Source: Herbaspirillum autotrophicum
Lineage (GTDB): Bacteria; Pseudomonadota; Gammaproteobacteria; Burkholderiales; Burkholderiaceae_D
Direction: 5' to 3'
Length of the DNA: 64,000 nt
Assembly: GCF_001189915.1 (NCBI RefSeq)
Contig: NZ_LFLS01000013.1
Location: forward strand, 1-64,000
Made by a program: the position numbers and the translations under genes. Below the pieces are notes generated by a model. The model was not told the DNA's origin. It was given only the letters and a program-made list of their open reading frames with translations, and searched no databases. Positions 17,132 to 26,930 of this stretch are shown one piece after another (the stretch's first letter is position 1; each line of letters starts with the position of its first letter).

Positions 17132-18907
17132 TCAATCCAGCAAACTGACCGCCGTAGGCGCGTGCTCCCGCCGCGTCGCCAGTTCTTCAAACTCATTGAC
17201 CGCATCAATCTCGGTACCCATTGAAATATTGGTCACCCGTTCCAGAATGATTTCCACCACCACCGGCACCCGATACTCTTCCATCCAGCGCTTGGCTTGC
17301 GCAAACGCATCCTGGATTGCATTCGGGTCCCGCACGCGGATCGCCTTGCAGCCGAGACCTTCCACTACCGCCACGTGATCGACGCCATAGCCGTTGAGTT
17401 CCGGCGCATTGATATTCTCGAATGCCAGCTGCACGCAGTAATCCATTTCGAAACCGCGTTGCGCCTGACGGATCAGCCCGAGGTAGGAGTTGTTCACCAC
17501 CACATGCAGATACGGCAGATTGAATTGCGCACCCACCGCCAGTTCTTCGATCATGAACTGGAAGTCGTAATCGCCCGAAATCGCCACGACCTTGCGTTGC
17601 GGATCGGCAGCGCAGACCCCGAGTGCAGCCGGGATGGTCCAGCCGAGCGGGCCGGCCTGACCGCAATTGATCCAGTGGCGCGGTTTGTACACATGCAAGA
17701 ATTGCGCGGCAGCGATCTGCGACAGGCCGATGGTGCTGACGTAGCACGTGTTGCGGTCGAAGGCCTTGTTCATTTCTTCGTAGACGCGTTGCGGCTTGAT
17801 CGGCACTTCGGTGAAATTGGTGCGGCGCTGCAAGGTGCGCTTGCGCTCCCGACACTCGGCCAGCCACGCTGAACGATCCGGCAACTTGCCGGCGGCCTGC
17901 CACTCTTTCGCCACCTCGATGAACAGTGTCAATGCGGCCTTGGCATCGGACACGATGCCGTAATCCGGACCGAAGACGCGGCCGATCTGGGTCGGTTCGA
18001 TATCCACGTGCACGAACTTGCGACCCTTGGTGAAGACATCGACCGAGCCGGTATGGCGATTGGCCCAGCGATTGCCGATACCGAGCACGAAGTCGGAAGC
18101 CAGCATGCTGGCGTTGCCGTAACGATGACTGGTTTGCAAACCGACCATGCCCGCCATTTGCGGATGGTCATCGGGAATCGCCCCCCATGCCATCAGGGTC
18201 GGAATCACGGGTACGCCGGTCAGCTCGGCGAATTCCACCGCCAGCGCCGAAGCGTCGGCATTGATCACGCCGCCACCGATGGTGAGCAATGGCCGCTCGG
18301 CGGCATTCAGCATGCTCAGCGCTTTTTCGATCTGGGCGCGCGATGCCGATGGCCGATAGACCGGCAGCGGTTCATAGGTATCGGGATCAAATTCGATCTC
18401 GGCCATTTGTACGTCAAACGGCATATCGATCAACACCGGGCCGGGACGGCCGGAACGCATCAGATGGAATGCTTGCTGGAATACGCGCGGCACCAGCGCC
18501 GGTTCGCGCACGGTGACCGCCCACTTGGTGACCGGCTTGGCAATCGACTCGATATCGACTGCCTGGAAATCTTCTTTATACAGACGCGCACGCGGCGCCT
18601 GCCCGGTGACGCAAAGGATCGGGATCGAATCCGCCTGCGCCGAATACAAGCCGGTAATCATATCGGTGCCGGCCGGACCGGAAGTGCCGATGCACAAACC
18701 GATATTGCCGGGATTGGCGCGGGTATAACCTTCTGCCATGTGCGACGCACCTTCGACGTGACGTGCCAGCACATGCTTGACGCCGCCATGCCGCTTGAGT
18801 GCCGCGTAGAATGGATTGATCGCTGCACCCGGCACACCGAATGCCTGCAGGCAACCTTCTTTTTCCAGTACATATACTGCGGCGTCTACTGCTTTCATCT
18901 TTGCCAT
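17132..18907 (-). CDS. gcl: Glyoxylate carboligase
   Basis: A 591-residue ThDP-dependent enzyme that condenses two glyoxylates to tartronate semialdehyde and CO2. Three domains are visible: N-terminal PYR ([12 protein letters not shown] at the start), a central domain, and C-terminal PP with the ThDP motif [19 protein letters not shown]. At residue 51 a valine (RHVEGAS) replaces the glutamate that activates ThDP in almost all relatives; Val51 is diagnostic of Gcl. The ATG at 18907 follows GGAGG. It is first in the gcl-hyi-glxR-ttuD-pyk series and divergent from a LysR gene, its probable regulator. Confidence 0.97.
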   Translation of the reverse strand: MAKMKAVDAAVYVLEKEGCLQAFGVPGAAINPFYAALKRHGGVKHVLARHVEGASHMAEGYTRANPGNIGLCIGTSGPAGTDMITGLYSAQADSIPILCVTGQAPRARLYKEDFQAVDIESIAKPVTKWAVTVREPALVPRVFQQAFHLMRSGRPGPVLIDMPFDVQMAEIEFDPDTYEPLPVYRPSASRAQIEKALSMLNAAERPLLTIGGGVINADASALAVEFAELTGVPVIPTLMAWGAIPDDHPQMAGMVGLQTSHRYGNASMLASDFVLGIGNRWANRHTGSVDVFTKGRKFVHVDIEPTQIGRVFGPDYGIVSDAKAALTLFIEVAKEWQAAGKLPDRSAWLAECRERKRTLQRRTNFTEVPIKPQRVYEEMNKAFDRNTCYVSTIGLSQIAAAQFLHVYKPRHWINCGQAGPLGWTIPAALGVCAADPQRKVVAISGDYDFQFMIEELAVGAQFNLPYLHVVVNNSYLGLIRQAQRGFEMDYCVQLAFENINAPELNGYGVDHVAVVEGLGCKAIRVRDPNAIQDAFAQAKRWMEEYRVPVVVEIILERVTNISMGTEIDAVNEFEELATRREHAPTAVSLLD

Positions 18908-19043
18908 ATATCCTCCAGGTTATGCCATGTGCAGAGCGGACCGGGCGACTGCCGACGAATTTCTCTGCACGTATTCAGTTCTTGAGGCACATGCTATCCG
19001 GAATAATTTCGCACGATAAGAGGATGAAATATCTGTTTATTCA

Positions 19044-19075
19044 ATACAAAAAGTATGGAAATATACGAAAAGTAT
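19044..19075. promoter_or_regulatory. Tandem ATAC-N5-GTAT dyads upstream of the gcl-linked LysR gene
   Basis: ATACAAAAAGTAT (19044-19056) and ATACGAAAAGTAT (19063-19075) are two near-identical 13-bp dyads, centred 19 bp apart on about the same helix face. They lie 17 bp before the LysR start codon in the divergent gcl/LysR intergenic region. This is the arrangement expected of a dimer-pair binding site and suggests autoregulation of the LysR gene together with control of gcl. Confidence 0.65.
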
Positions 19076-19091
19076 CTAATCAAGAGGTTTT

Positions 19092-20000
19092 ATGGACAAA
19101 CTCAAACAGATCGAAGCCTTCGTGTCGGTAGTCGACAAAGGCAGCCTGGCGGCCGCTGCACTGGAGGCTGATATCACCCCGGTGATGTTGGGCCGGCGTA
19201 TCGATGCGCTGGAAAAACGGCTCGGTACCAAACTGATGCATCGCACTACCCGCCATCTGACACTGACCGAACAAGGCAGCGTGTTCCTCGACCACTCCCG
19301 CAAGTTGCTGGAGCAAATCGAAGTCGCGGAAAAGAGCATTGCCGAAGGTCGTCACAAAGCCACCGGCCATCTGGTGGTGTCGACCCCGGCGGCTTATGGC
19401 CGTTTGCATGTGGCGCCGCATGCGCCGCACTTCCTGGCGACCAATCCGGAAGTCCAGATATCGTTCAATCTGACCGACCGCGTGGTGGATCTGGTGCGCG
19501 AAGGTTATGACCTCGGCATTCGCATCGGCGGCGTGATCGAACCCAGTTTCGTGGCCGTCAAGCTGGCCAGCAACCGGCGCGTGGTATGTGCGGCGCCGGA
19601 GTATCTGCACCGCAACGGTATTCCAAAGACGCTGGATGATCTGGCGCAACACAATTGTCTGGCCTTCAACTTGCAAGGCGGACAACAGCGCGGCTGGTAT
19701 TTTCAGCAAAACGGCAAACCGGTGATCGTCAAGGCGCAAGGCAATCTCGATTGCAACGATGGTGAATTGCTGCACCGCTGGGCCAGCGAAGGTCTGGGTC
19801 TGGCGTGGCGCTCAACCTGGGAAATTCAGGCGCAACTGGCGACCGGCGCCCTGATCACCGTGCTGGATGACTATGCGCTGCCGCACTACGACATCATGGC
19901 GGTCTACCCGCAACAACGCCATTTGCCGGCCAAGACTCGGTTTTTCATCGACTATCTGAAAGAAGTCTATGCGCAACCCGGCTACTGGACCAAAGCCTGA
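19092..20000 (+). CDS. LysR-family regulator divergent from gcl
   Basis: A 302-residue LysR protein. The DNA-binding region is at about residues 1-60 (SLAAAALEADITPVMLGRRI), followed by an effector domain with CrgA/DsdC-like features such as GHLVVSTPAAYGRLHVAPH and YDLGIRIGG. The ATG at 19092 has an AAGAGG site. It is divergent from gcl across 184 bp and the intergenic region contains repeated dyads, so it most likely controls the glyoxylate operon, with glyoxylate or allantoin-derived metabolites as plausible effectors. The target and ligand are inferred from location. Confidence 0.9.
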   Translation: MDKLKQIEAFVSVVDKGSLAAAALEADITPVMLGRRIDALEKRLGTKLMHRTTRHLTLTEQGSVFLDHSRKLLEQIEVAEKSIAEGRHKATGHLVVSTPAAYGRLHVAPHAPHFLATNPEVQISFNLTDRVVDLVREGYDLGIRIGGVIEPSFVAVKLASNRRVVCAAPEYLHRNGIPKTLDDLAQHNCLAFNLQGGQQRGWYFQQNGKPVIVKAQGNLDCNDGELLHRWASEGLGLAWRSTWEIQAQLATGALITVLDDYALPHYDIMAVYPQQRHLPAKTRFFIDYLKEVYAQPGYWTKA

Positions 20001-20281
20001 TCCGAATGGCCGCCAACGCCACAAATGAGGCACCTGCCGGGCCGGATTTTGCCCTGTTTTCGGGCCACGCCGACCATATATCCGCAAACCTATAGTGAAT
20101 ATTTCATATGACTTACATTGCACCTTTAAATTTAGAGGACATTACAGACGCTGAGCACGATCCACAACGGAATGAGGCCGCCCGCCGGTACCTGCGGCAT
20201 GTCGCAGCCCGCCTCCGGACAGGATCGGCAGCGAAGAATATGAACGCACATACAAAAGCACAATAATCAGGAGACACACAG

Positions 20282-21580
20282 ATGACTTTTCTGGACAAGT
20301 TTTTCAAGCTGAGCGACAACGGCACCACCGTCCGCACAGAATTGCTGGCAGGCCTGACCACCTTTCTGACGATGGCCTACATCATTTTCGTCAACCCCTC
20401 GATTCTGGGCGACGCCGGCATGCCCAAGGATTCGGTATTCGTCGCCACCTGTCTGGCGGCGGCAGTCGGCACCCTGATCATGGGCTTGTATGCCAATTAC
20501 CCGATCGGCCTGGCGCCGGGCATGGGGCTCAATGCCTACTTTGCGTATGCCGTGGTCAAAGGCATGGGCATGCCGTGGCAGGCGGCATTGGGCGCGGTGT
20601 TCATTTCCGGCTGCCTGTTCTTGCTGGTCAGTCTGTTCAAGGTCCGCGAACTGATTATCGACAGCATTCCGCCGTCACTGCGCACCGCGATACCGGCGGG
20701 TATCGGCTTGTTCCTCGGACTGATCTCCCTCAAGAACGCCGGCATTGTGGTGGCCAACCCGGCCACGCTGGTGTCGCTCGGCGACTTGCATCAGGCGCCG
20801 GCAGTCTTGGCCACTATCGGCTTTATCGTGATCGTGGCACTGGATCGTCTGAAATTCCGTGGCGCCATGCTGATCGGCATTTTGACGGTCACGGTATTGA
20901 GTTTCTTCTTTGGCGGCAACCATTTCACCGGCGTATTTTCGGCGCCGCCATCGATTTCACCGACCTTGTTCCAGCTCGACATCAAGGGCGCACTGGCGAT
21001 GGGTCTGATCAACGTGGTGCTGGTGTTTTTCCTGGTCGAACTGTTTGACGCCACCGGTACCCTGATGGGCGTGGCGCAACGCGCCGGGCTCCTGAAGAAC
21101 GGCAAGATGGAACGCATCAACAAAGCCTTGCTGGCCGACAGCGGCGCGATTGTGGCGGGTTCTCTGCTTGGCACATCCAGCACCACCGCCTATATTGAAA
21201 GTGCAGCGGGTGTGCAGGCTGGTGGTCGCACCGGCCTGACTGCAGTCACCATTGCCGTGTTGTTCTTGCTGTGTCTGTTCGTGGCGCCACTGGCTGGCGT
21301 GGTTCCTGCTTACGCTACGGCACCGGCGCTGTTCTTTGTGGCTTGCCTGATGTTGCGCGAACTGGCCGACATCGACTGGAACGATACGACCGAATGCGTA
21401 CCGGCAGTCATCACTGCGCTGATCATGCCATTCACGTATTCGATTGCCAACGGTCTGGCACTGGGCTTCATCAGCTATGCCGCACTGAAGCTGCTGACCG
21501 GCCGCATCAAGGAAGTCTCGGTGGTGATCTGGATCATCGCTGCGGTATTCCTGTTCAAGCTGATTTATCTGGGCGGCTAA
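20282..21580 (+). CDS. AzgA-type adenine/guanine/hypoxanthine permease
   Basis: A 432-residue membrane transporter of the AzgA/PbuG/GhxP branch of the NCS2 group. Diagnostic segments are TTFLTMAYIIFVNPSIL near residue 30, APGMGLNAYFAYAV near 80, VELFDATGTLMG near 255 and GTSSTTAYIESAAG near 300. Members import hypoxanthine, guanine or adenine. AGGAG precedes the ATG at 20282. Its position just upstream of xdhABC and guanine deaminase fits uptake of guanine or hypoxanthine for oxidation to urate. The 281 bp upstream (20001-20281) shows no gene; I see no known riboswitch shape there. Confidence 0.92.
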   Translation: MTFLDKFFKLSDNGTTVRTELLAGLTTFLTMAYIIFVNPSILGDAGMPKDSVFVATCLAAAVGTLIMGLYANYPIGLAPGMGLNAYFAYAVVKGMGMPWQAALGAVFISGCLFLLVSLFKVRELIIDSIPPSLRTAIPAGIGLFLGLISLKNAGIVVANPATLVSLGDLHQAPAVLATIGFIVIVALDRLKFRGAMLIGILTVTVLSFFFGGNHFTGVFSAPPSISPTLFQLDIKGALAMGLINVVLVFFLVELFDATGTLMGVAQRAGLLKNGKMERINKALLADSGAIVAGSLLGTSSTTAYIESAAGVQAGGRTGLTAVTIAVLFLLCLFVAPLAGVVPAYATAPALFFVACLMLRELADIDWNDTTECVPAVITALIMPFTYSIANGLALGFISYAALKLLTGRIKEVSVVIWIIAAVFLFKLIYLGG

Positions 21581-21644
21581 GGAACATGACACGTCCTGCG
21601 CCGGCGGCAATCGGCAGCGCCGTCGCAGGAGACAAGCAGGATGC

Positions 21645-21680
21645 TTGCGCAATGACATGGTCCACAGTGTCATTGCGCAA
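21645..21680. repeat. 13-bp perfect inverted repeat upstream of xdhA
   Basis: TTGCGCAATGACA (21645-21657) pairs exactly with TGTCATTGCGCAA (21668-21680) around a 10-nt loop. No T run follows on either strand, so it is not a standard terminator. It lies 79 bp before the xdhA start and 64 bp after the permease stop, where it could be an operator for a purine-responsive regulator or an mRNA structure between the two genes. Confidence 0.65.
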
Positions 21681-21759
21681 AAATCAGCAGACGTAACAGC
21701 AGTGCAGTGAGACATTGATTCAGCCATTCGTATTTGTATTTCAACAGAGCCAACAGACC

Positions 21760-23250
21760 ATGTCAGAACCGATTCGTTTTTACTTTCGCGGCGCCACGCA
21801 TGAAGTGGCAGGCCAGGCCAATACGCGCACCGTTTTGCAGCATTTGCGCGAAGACTTGCATTGCACCGGCACCAAGGAAGGTTGCGCTGAAGGCGATTGC
21901 GGCGCCTGTACCGTGGTGGTCGGCGAACTGCGTGGCGAGCGGCTGGAACTCAACACGGTCAACTCTTGCATTCAATTCTTGCCGACCCTCGATGGCAAGG
22001 CCTTGTTCACCGTGGAAGATCTGAAGCAAAGCGATGGCTGCCTGCATCCGGTGCAACAGGCGATGGTCGAATGTCACGGTTCGCAATGCGGCTTTTGCAC
22101 GCCCGGCTTTGTGATGTCGCTGTGGAACCTGTATCTGCAACATGAACAAAGCGATATCGCGCCGACTACCCGCGAGATCGATGACGCACTGTCCGGCAAC
22201 CTGTGCCGCTGTACCGGTTACCGCCCCATCATCGATGCCGCGCGGCGCATGGGCGAATTGCCCGGCGTGCGCTTTGACCGCGCGCAGGTGGCGGATGCCT
22301 TGCGCGGCTTGCAGCGCCGCGAACCTCTGAGCGTCAGCTATAACGGCCAGACCTTTCATGCCCCACGCACGCTGGCGCAACTCTCGGCCTTGCGCGCCGA
22401 ACTGCCGAAGGCGCGCATTCTGGCCGGCTCCACCGATGTCGGCTTGTGGGTCACCAAACACATGCGCGACCTTGGCGACATCATCTACCTGGGCCAGGTC
22501 GACGAATTGAAAAGCATCAGCGAAGCGGATGGCTGGTTGCAGATCGGCGCCGGCGTCACGCTGGAAAAATCTTATGCGGCGGCACATGCGCATTACCCGC
22601 AAGAGTTGTCGGAACTGTGGCAACGCTTTGCTTCGCTGCCGGTGCGCAATGCCGGCACGCTCGGCGGCAATGTCGCCAATGGCTCGCCGATTGGCGACTC
22701 GATGCCGTGGCTGATTGCGCTCGGCACCCACATCGTCTTGCATGGTGTCGATGGTGAACGCAGCATGCCGCTGGAAGATTTTTATCTGGCCTATCAAAAA
22801 TCGGCATTGCTGCCGAATGAATTCGTGAAGGCGGTGCGGATTCCGTTACCGCGTCCCGGCATCGTGTTCCGCACCTACAAATTGTCGAAGCGCTTCGATC
22901 AGGATATTTCTGCGGTATGCGCCGCCTTTGCGTTCGCTCTCGCCGATGGCAAGGTGACGGCTGCCCGCATCGCCTACGGCGGCATGGCGGCGACCCCGAA
23001 ACGGGCGGCACTGGCGGAAGCCGCGCTCAATGGCAAGGACTGGAACGAGGCCAATGTGCAAGCTGCCATCGCCCTGCTGGCGCAGGATTACGCACCGTTA
23101 TCGGATATGCGCGCCTCATCGGCATACCGCATGAAAACGGCGCAGAATCTGTTATATCGCTACTGGCTGGAAACCCGGGCCGAGGCGCCGCTGGCGCCCA
23201 CCTCGCTGCGCGCTTTCGCGCTGGGTACTGCCGCGACACAGATTGCTTGA
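21760..23250 (+). CDS. xdhA: Xanthine dehydrogenase small subunit (FeS/FAD)
   Basis: A 496-residue subunit carrying both [2Fe-2S] clusters and FAD. The plant-type ferredoxin cluster uses Cys42, Cys47, Cys50 and Cys70; the second uses Cys110, Cys113, Cys149 and Cys151 (CGFCTPG and LCRCTGY). The FAD-binding domain follows from about residue 190 ([13 protein letters not shown]), ending in a CO-dehydrogenase-flavoprotein C-terminal domain. It passes electrons from xanthine oxidation to NAD+. The ATG at 21760 was chosen because the protein then starts at the ferredoxin domain; its ribosome site is weak. The next gene, xdhB, begins about 30 bp downstream. Confidence 0.95.
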   Translation: MSEPIRFYFRGATHEVAGQANTRTVLQHLREDLHCTGTKEGCAEGDCGACTVVVGELRGERLELNTVNSCIQFLPTLDGKALFTVEDLKQSDGCLHPVQQAMVECHGSQCGFCTPGFVMSLWNLYLQHEQSDIAPTTREIDDALSGNLCRCTGYRPIIDAARRMGELPGVRFDRAQVADALRGLQRREPLSVSYNGQTFHAPRTLAQLSALRAELPKARILAGSTDVGLWVTKHMRDLGDIIYLGQVDELKSISEADGWLQIGAGVTLEKSYAAAHAHYPQELSELWQRFASLPVRNAGTLGGNVANGSPIGDSMPWLIALGTHIVLHGVDGERSMPLEDFYLAYQKSALLPNEFVKAVRIPLPRPGIVFRTYKLSKRFDQDISAVCAAFAFALADGKVTAARIAYGGMAATPKRAALAEAALNGKDWNEANVQAAIALLAQDYAPLSDMRASSAYRMKTAQNLLYRYWLETRAEAPLAPTSLRAFALGTAATQIA

Positions 23251-23283
23251 GGCAGCAAGAGAAATGCGTTACCAAGGATCATG

Positions 23284-25668
23284 ATGAACAAGCAAACCGA
23301 ACAATTCATGTCTGAAAAACTGGCGGCCGCGCCAGCCTGGAAGGAAGTCGGCAAACCGCATCCGCACGAATCGGCGATTCTGCACGTCACCGGCGAAGCC
23401 ACCTATACCGACGACATCGTCGAATTGCAAGGCACGCTGCATGGCGCATTGGGCTTGTCGCAAAAAGCCCATGCCACCATTCGCAGCATCGACCTCAGCA
23501 AAGTCAAGGCAGCCCCCGGCGTGGTGGCCGTATTTACCGCCGATGATATTCCCGGCGAAAACCAATGCGGCGCCATCATCCACGACGACCCGGTACTGGC
23601 CGATGGCCTGGTGCAATACATTGGCCAGCCCATCTTCCTGGTAGTTGCCGAAAGCCACGATGCCGCCCGCCGCGCTGCCCGTCTGGGCGTCATCGAATAT
23701 GACGAACTGCCGGCCATCCTGACACCGCGTGCCGCCCATGCTGCGCAATCCTATGTGCTGCCACCAATGCACCTGAAACGCGGCGATGCCGTCGCCGCCT
23801 TTGCCACTGCGCCGCACAAGCTGCAAGGCAAGTTCGATGTCGGCGGTCAGGAACAGTTTTATCTGGAAGGCCAGATTTCCTACGCCATTCCCAAGGAAGG
23901 CAGCGGCATGCATGTCCACTGCTCGACCCAACATCCAAGCGAAATGCAACATCACGTAGCGCATGTCTTGCATGTGTCTTCGCATGATGTACTGGTCGAA
24001 TGCCGCCGCATGGGTGGCGGTTTCGGCGGCAAGGAATCGCAATCGGCACTGTGGGCCTGCGCCGCTGCGGTCGGCGCCGCGCGCCTGCGGCGTCCGGTCA
24101 AGCTGCGCGCCGACCGCGATGACGACATGATCGTCACCGGCAAGCGCCACTGCTTCGCCTACGATTATGAAGTCGGCTATGATGACAACGGCCGTATTCT
24201 GGCGGCCCGCATCGACATGATTTCGCGCGCCGGCTTTTCCGCCGACTTGTCGGGTCCGGTCGCCACCCGTGCTGTCTGTCACTTCGACAATGCCTATTAT
24301 CTGTCGGATGTCGAAATCCACGCCATGTGCGGCAAGACCAATACCCAATCGAACACCGCGTTCCGCGGCTTCGGCGGACCGCAAGGCGCTATCGCGATTG
24401 AATATATCGTCGATGAAATCGCCCGCAATCTGGGTCTGGACTCGCTGGCGGTACGACGCGCCAACTTCTACGGCAGCAGCGATGCCGACGGTCCGGATGC
24501 GCGCAACGTCACGCATTACGGCCAAAAGGTGGAAGACAACATCATTCACGAACTGGTCGATGAACTGGAAGTCAGCAGCCAATACCAGGAACGCCGCCGC
24601 GCCATCGATGCCTTCAATGCCGCCAGCCCGATCCTGAAAAAAGGCCTGGCGCTGACGCCGGTCAAGTTCGGCATTTCCTTCAATGTGCCGCATCTGAATC
24701 AGGCCGGTGCGCTGGTGCACGTGTATACCGATGGCTCGGTACTGGTCAATCACGGCGGCACCGAAATGGGTCAGGGTCTCAATACCAAGGTGGCGCAGGT
24801 AGTCGCCAATGCGCTTGGTCTCGGGCTGGACCGGGTGCGCTGTACTGCCACCGACACCAGCAAGGTCGCCAACACCTCCGCCACTGCCGCCTCCACCGGC
24901 ACCGATCTCAACGGCAAAGCCGCGCAACATGCGGCCTTGCAGATTCGCGAACGACTGGCGGCATTTGTGGCGCAGCGTTTTAGTGTCGATGTGGCCGAAG
25001 TCCGCTTTGCCGATGGCATCGTCAGCGCCGGTGCCCAATCGCTCAGTTTCCCGGAACTGGTGATGCTGGCCTACACCGCGCGCATCCAGTTGTGGTCCGA
25101 CGGCTTTTACTCAACCCCGCGCGTGCACTGGAACGCCAAGACCATGAATGGTCATCCGTTCTATTACTACGCTTACGGCGCTTCGGTCTCGGAAGTGGTG
25201 ATCGATACCCTCACCGGCGAATGGAAACTGTTGCGCGCCGATGCCTTGTACGATGCCGGCGAAGCACTCAACCCGGCGATTGATCTGGGCCAGGTCGAAG
25301 GCGCGTTCATTCAGGGCATGGGCTGGCTGACCACCGAAGAATTGTGGTGGAACAAGGATGGCAAGCTGATGACGCATGCGCCGTCGACCTACAAGATTCC
25401 GGCGATTTCGGATTGCCCGGCAGATTTTCGGGTCAAGCTGTTCAAGAACAGCAACGTGCAAGACAGCATCCACCGCTCCAAGGCCGTCGGTGAGCCGCCG
25501 TTGCTGTTGCCGTTCTCGGTATTCCTGGCGATCCGCGACGCCGTTGCCGCCGTCGGTGACAAGCGCATCAATCCGCCGTTGCGGGCGCCGGCGACCAGCG
25601 AAGCAATTCTCGATGCCGTGGACGCCGTCAAGGCTGCGCGTGGCGCCGTGCAACAAGCGACACAATAA
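23284..25668 (+). CDS. xdhB: Xanthine dehydrogenase molybdopterin-binding subunit
   Basis: A large subunit of about 794 residues that binds molybdenum cofactor and oxidises hypoxanthine to xanthine and xanthine to urate. Conserved cofactor segments are GGGFGGKE (about residues 244-251), FRGFGGPQ (about 360-367) and the catalytic-glutamate motif VGEPPLLL near residue 737. There are tandem ATGs at 23281 and 23284; AAGGA at 23274-23278 is better spaced from the second. It is in one operon with xdhA and xdhC. The missing NAD/FAD functions are in XdhA, so this is the two-subunit bacterial form. Confidence 0.96.
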   Translation: MNKQTEQFMSEKLAAAPAWKEVGKPHPHESAILHVTGEATYTDDIVELQGTLHGALGLSQKAHATIRSIDLSKVKAAPGVVAVFTADDIPGENQCGAIIHDDPVLADGLVQYIGQPIFLVVAESHDAARRAARLGVIEYDELPAILTPRAAHAAQSYVLPPMHLKRGDAVAAFATAPHKLQGKFDVGGQEQFYLEGQISYAIPKEGSGMHVHCSTQHPSEMQHHVAHVLHVSSHDVLVECRRMGGGFGGKESQSALWACAAAVGAARLRRPVKLRADRDDDMIVTGKRHCFAYDYEVGYDDNGRILAARIDMISRAGFSADLSGPVATRAVCHFDNAYYLSDVEIHAMCGKTNTQSNTAFRGFGGPQGAIAIEYIVDEIARNLGLDSLAVRRANFYGSSDADGPDARNVTHYGQKVEDNIIHELVDELEVSSQYQERRRAIDAFNAASPILKKGLALTPVKFGISFNVPHLNQAGALVHVYTDGSVLVNHGGTEMGQGLNTKVAQVVANALGLGLDRVRCTATDTSKVANTSATAASTGTDLNGKAAQHAALQIRERLAAFVAQRFSVDVAEVRFADGIVSAGAQSLSFPELVMLAYTARIQLWSDGFYSTPRVHWNAKTMNGHPFYYYAYGASVSEVVIDTLTGEWKLLRADALYDAGEALNPAIDLGQVEGAFIQGMGWLTTEELWWNKDGKLMTHAPSTYKIPAISDCPADFRVKLFKNSNVQDSIHRSKAVGEPPLLLPFSVFLAIRDAVAAVGDKRINPPLRAPATSEAILDAVDAVKAARGAVQQATQ

Positions 25669-25716
25669 GCGATGCAATAAGCCCTACAATAACCGTATAT
25701 CTTTTGAGGAGAATTC

Positions 25717-26808
25717 ATGAGCACCTGGCTCGCCGCACTGAAAGACTTGCACACCAGCGCCACCCCGGCAGTACTGGTAACGGTAGCGACCAGTCAAGGG
25801 TCGACGCCGCGTGAGGCTGGTGCGCGCATGGTGTATACGGCCAGCGATCAGTACGACACCATCGGCGGCGGCCATCTGGAATGGCGCGCGGCGCAGATTG
25901 CACGTGCCATGCTGGATGCCGACCCGGTGCTGCCGGGCAGCGTGCGCCGGCTCGAGCGCATTGCACTCGGCCCGAGCCTGGGGCAGTGTTGCGGCGGTGT
26001 CGTGTTTCTCGCGTTCGAACGGGTCGATCGCGTGCGCGAACCGAATACCGGCCTGCTGCTCAATGCGCTGGAACAGCATTGGCGTGATGGCATCGACGTC
26101 TGGCGCGCCGTCGCGCTGGAATCGGAGACGCCGACGCTGCTGTATGAACTGGAAGGTGAAGCCTGTGACCACAGCGCACCTGACAACGGTCTCACGGCCA
26201 CCATGTTCCGCGATGCCAACGGCACCCATATCGCCACCGACCGCGATGGCCAGCGCTGGCTGCTGGATCGCTGCCGCGCCCATCAGCCGCAAGTGGTGCT
26301 GTTCGGCGCCGGCCATGTCGGCGCCGCCATTGTGCGGGTGCTGGGGACGCTGCCATGCCGTATCCTGTGGGTCGATGAACGCGAAGACATGTTCCCGGCC
26401 GACCTGCCACTGCAAGTGACGCTGGAAGCCACCGATGTGCCCAACGCCATGGTCGATCAGGCGGAACCGGGCGCCTACTTTCTGGTGATGACGCACAGCC
26501 ACGCGCTGGATCAGCAACTCAGCGAACGCATTCTGAAGCGCAAGGATATCGCCTGGTTCGGCCTGATCGGCTCGTACACCAAGCGCAAACAATTCGAGCA
26601 CCGCCTGCAAGAGCGCGGTATCAAGCCGGAACAGTTGAACAAGATGACCTGCCCGATCGGCATTCCGGGCATCTATGGCAAGGAACCCGCCAGCATCGCG
26701 ATTGCGGTGGTGGCGCAACTGATGCAATTATGGGAACTGCGAGCGCAGCAACCACAACGAAAGCCAGGCGTAGTACTCGCGACACACCTGCTGGACGGCC
26801 GGCACTGA
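25717..26808 (+). CDS. xdhC: Xanthine dehydrogenase accessory protein XdhC
   Basis: A 363-residue XdhC-type chaperone that binds molybdenum cofactor and promotes its sulfuration and insertion into XdhB. The N-terminal XdhC domain shows VTVATSQGSTPREAGARM and a Cys-Cys pair in LGQCCGG; the C-terminal Rossmann-like domain has LFGAGHVGAAIVR. GAGGAG precedes the ATG at 25717. It lies 48 bp after xdhB; that gap contains three imperfect copies of an ACAATAAGC-like 12-bp unit (about 25660-25695). Its order xdhA-xdhB-xdhC is standard. Confidence 0.94.
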   Translation: MSTWLAALKDLHTSATPAVLVTVATSQGSTPREAGARMVYTASDQYDTIGGGHLEWRAAQIARAMLDADPVLPGSVRRLERIALGPSLGQCCGGVVFLAFERVDRVREPNTGLLLNALEQHWRDGIDVWRAVALESETPTLLYELEGEACDHSAPDNGLTATMFRDANGTHIATDRDGQRWLLDRCRAHQPQVVLFGAGHVGAAIVRVLGTLPCRILWVDEREDMFPADLPLQVTLEATDVPNAMVDQAEPGAYFLVMTHSHALDQQLSERILKRKDIAWFGLIGSYTKRKQFEHRLQERGIKPEQLNKMTCPIGIPGIYGKEPASIAIAVVAQLMQLWELRAQQPQRKPGVVLATHLLDGRH

Positions 26809-26930
26809 ACAGTCCGGACCGTCGCCTGCAGCAGTAATCGCTCTACCCTCTCATTCAGTTGTGGCCTGACGCCGGTGCATTTGCGGTTCCGTTCCGCGTG
26901 CGCCGGCACCAGCCAAGATCAAGGACCATC

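Noticed and set aside
16887..17378. Open frame running through the 267-bp repeat element into gcl antisense
   Set aside because: It has no ribosome site and crosses into the antisense of gcl; better explained as a repeat element.
23269..25038. 589-codon minus-strand frame opposite xdhB
   Set aside because: Antisense shadow of the molybdopterin subunit; composition reflects the opposite strand's codon bias.
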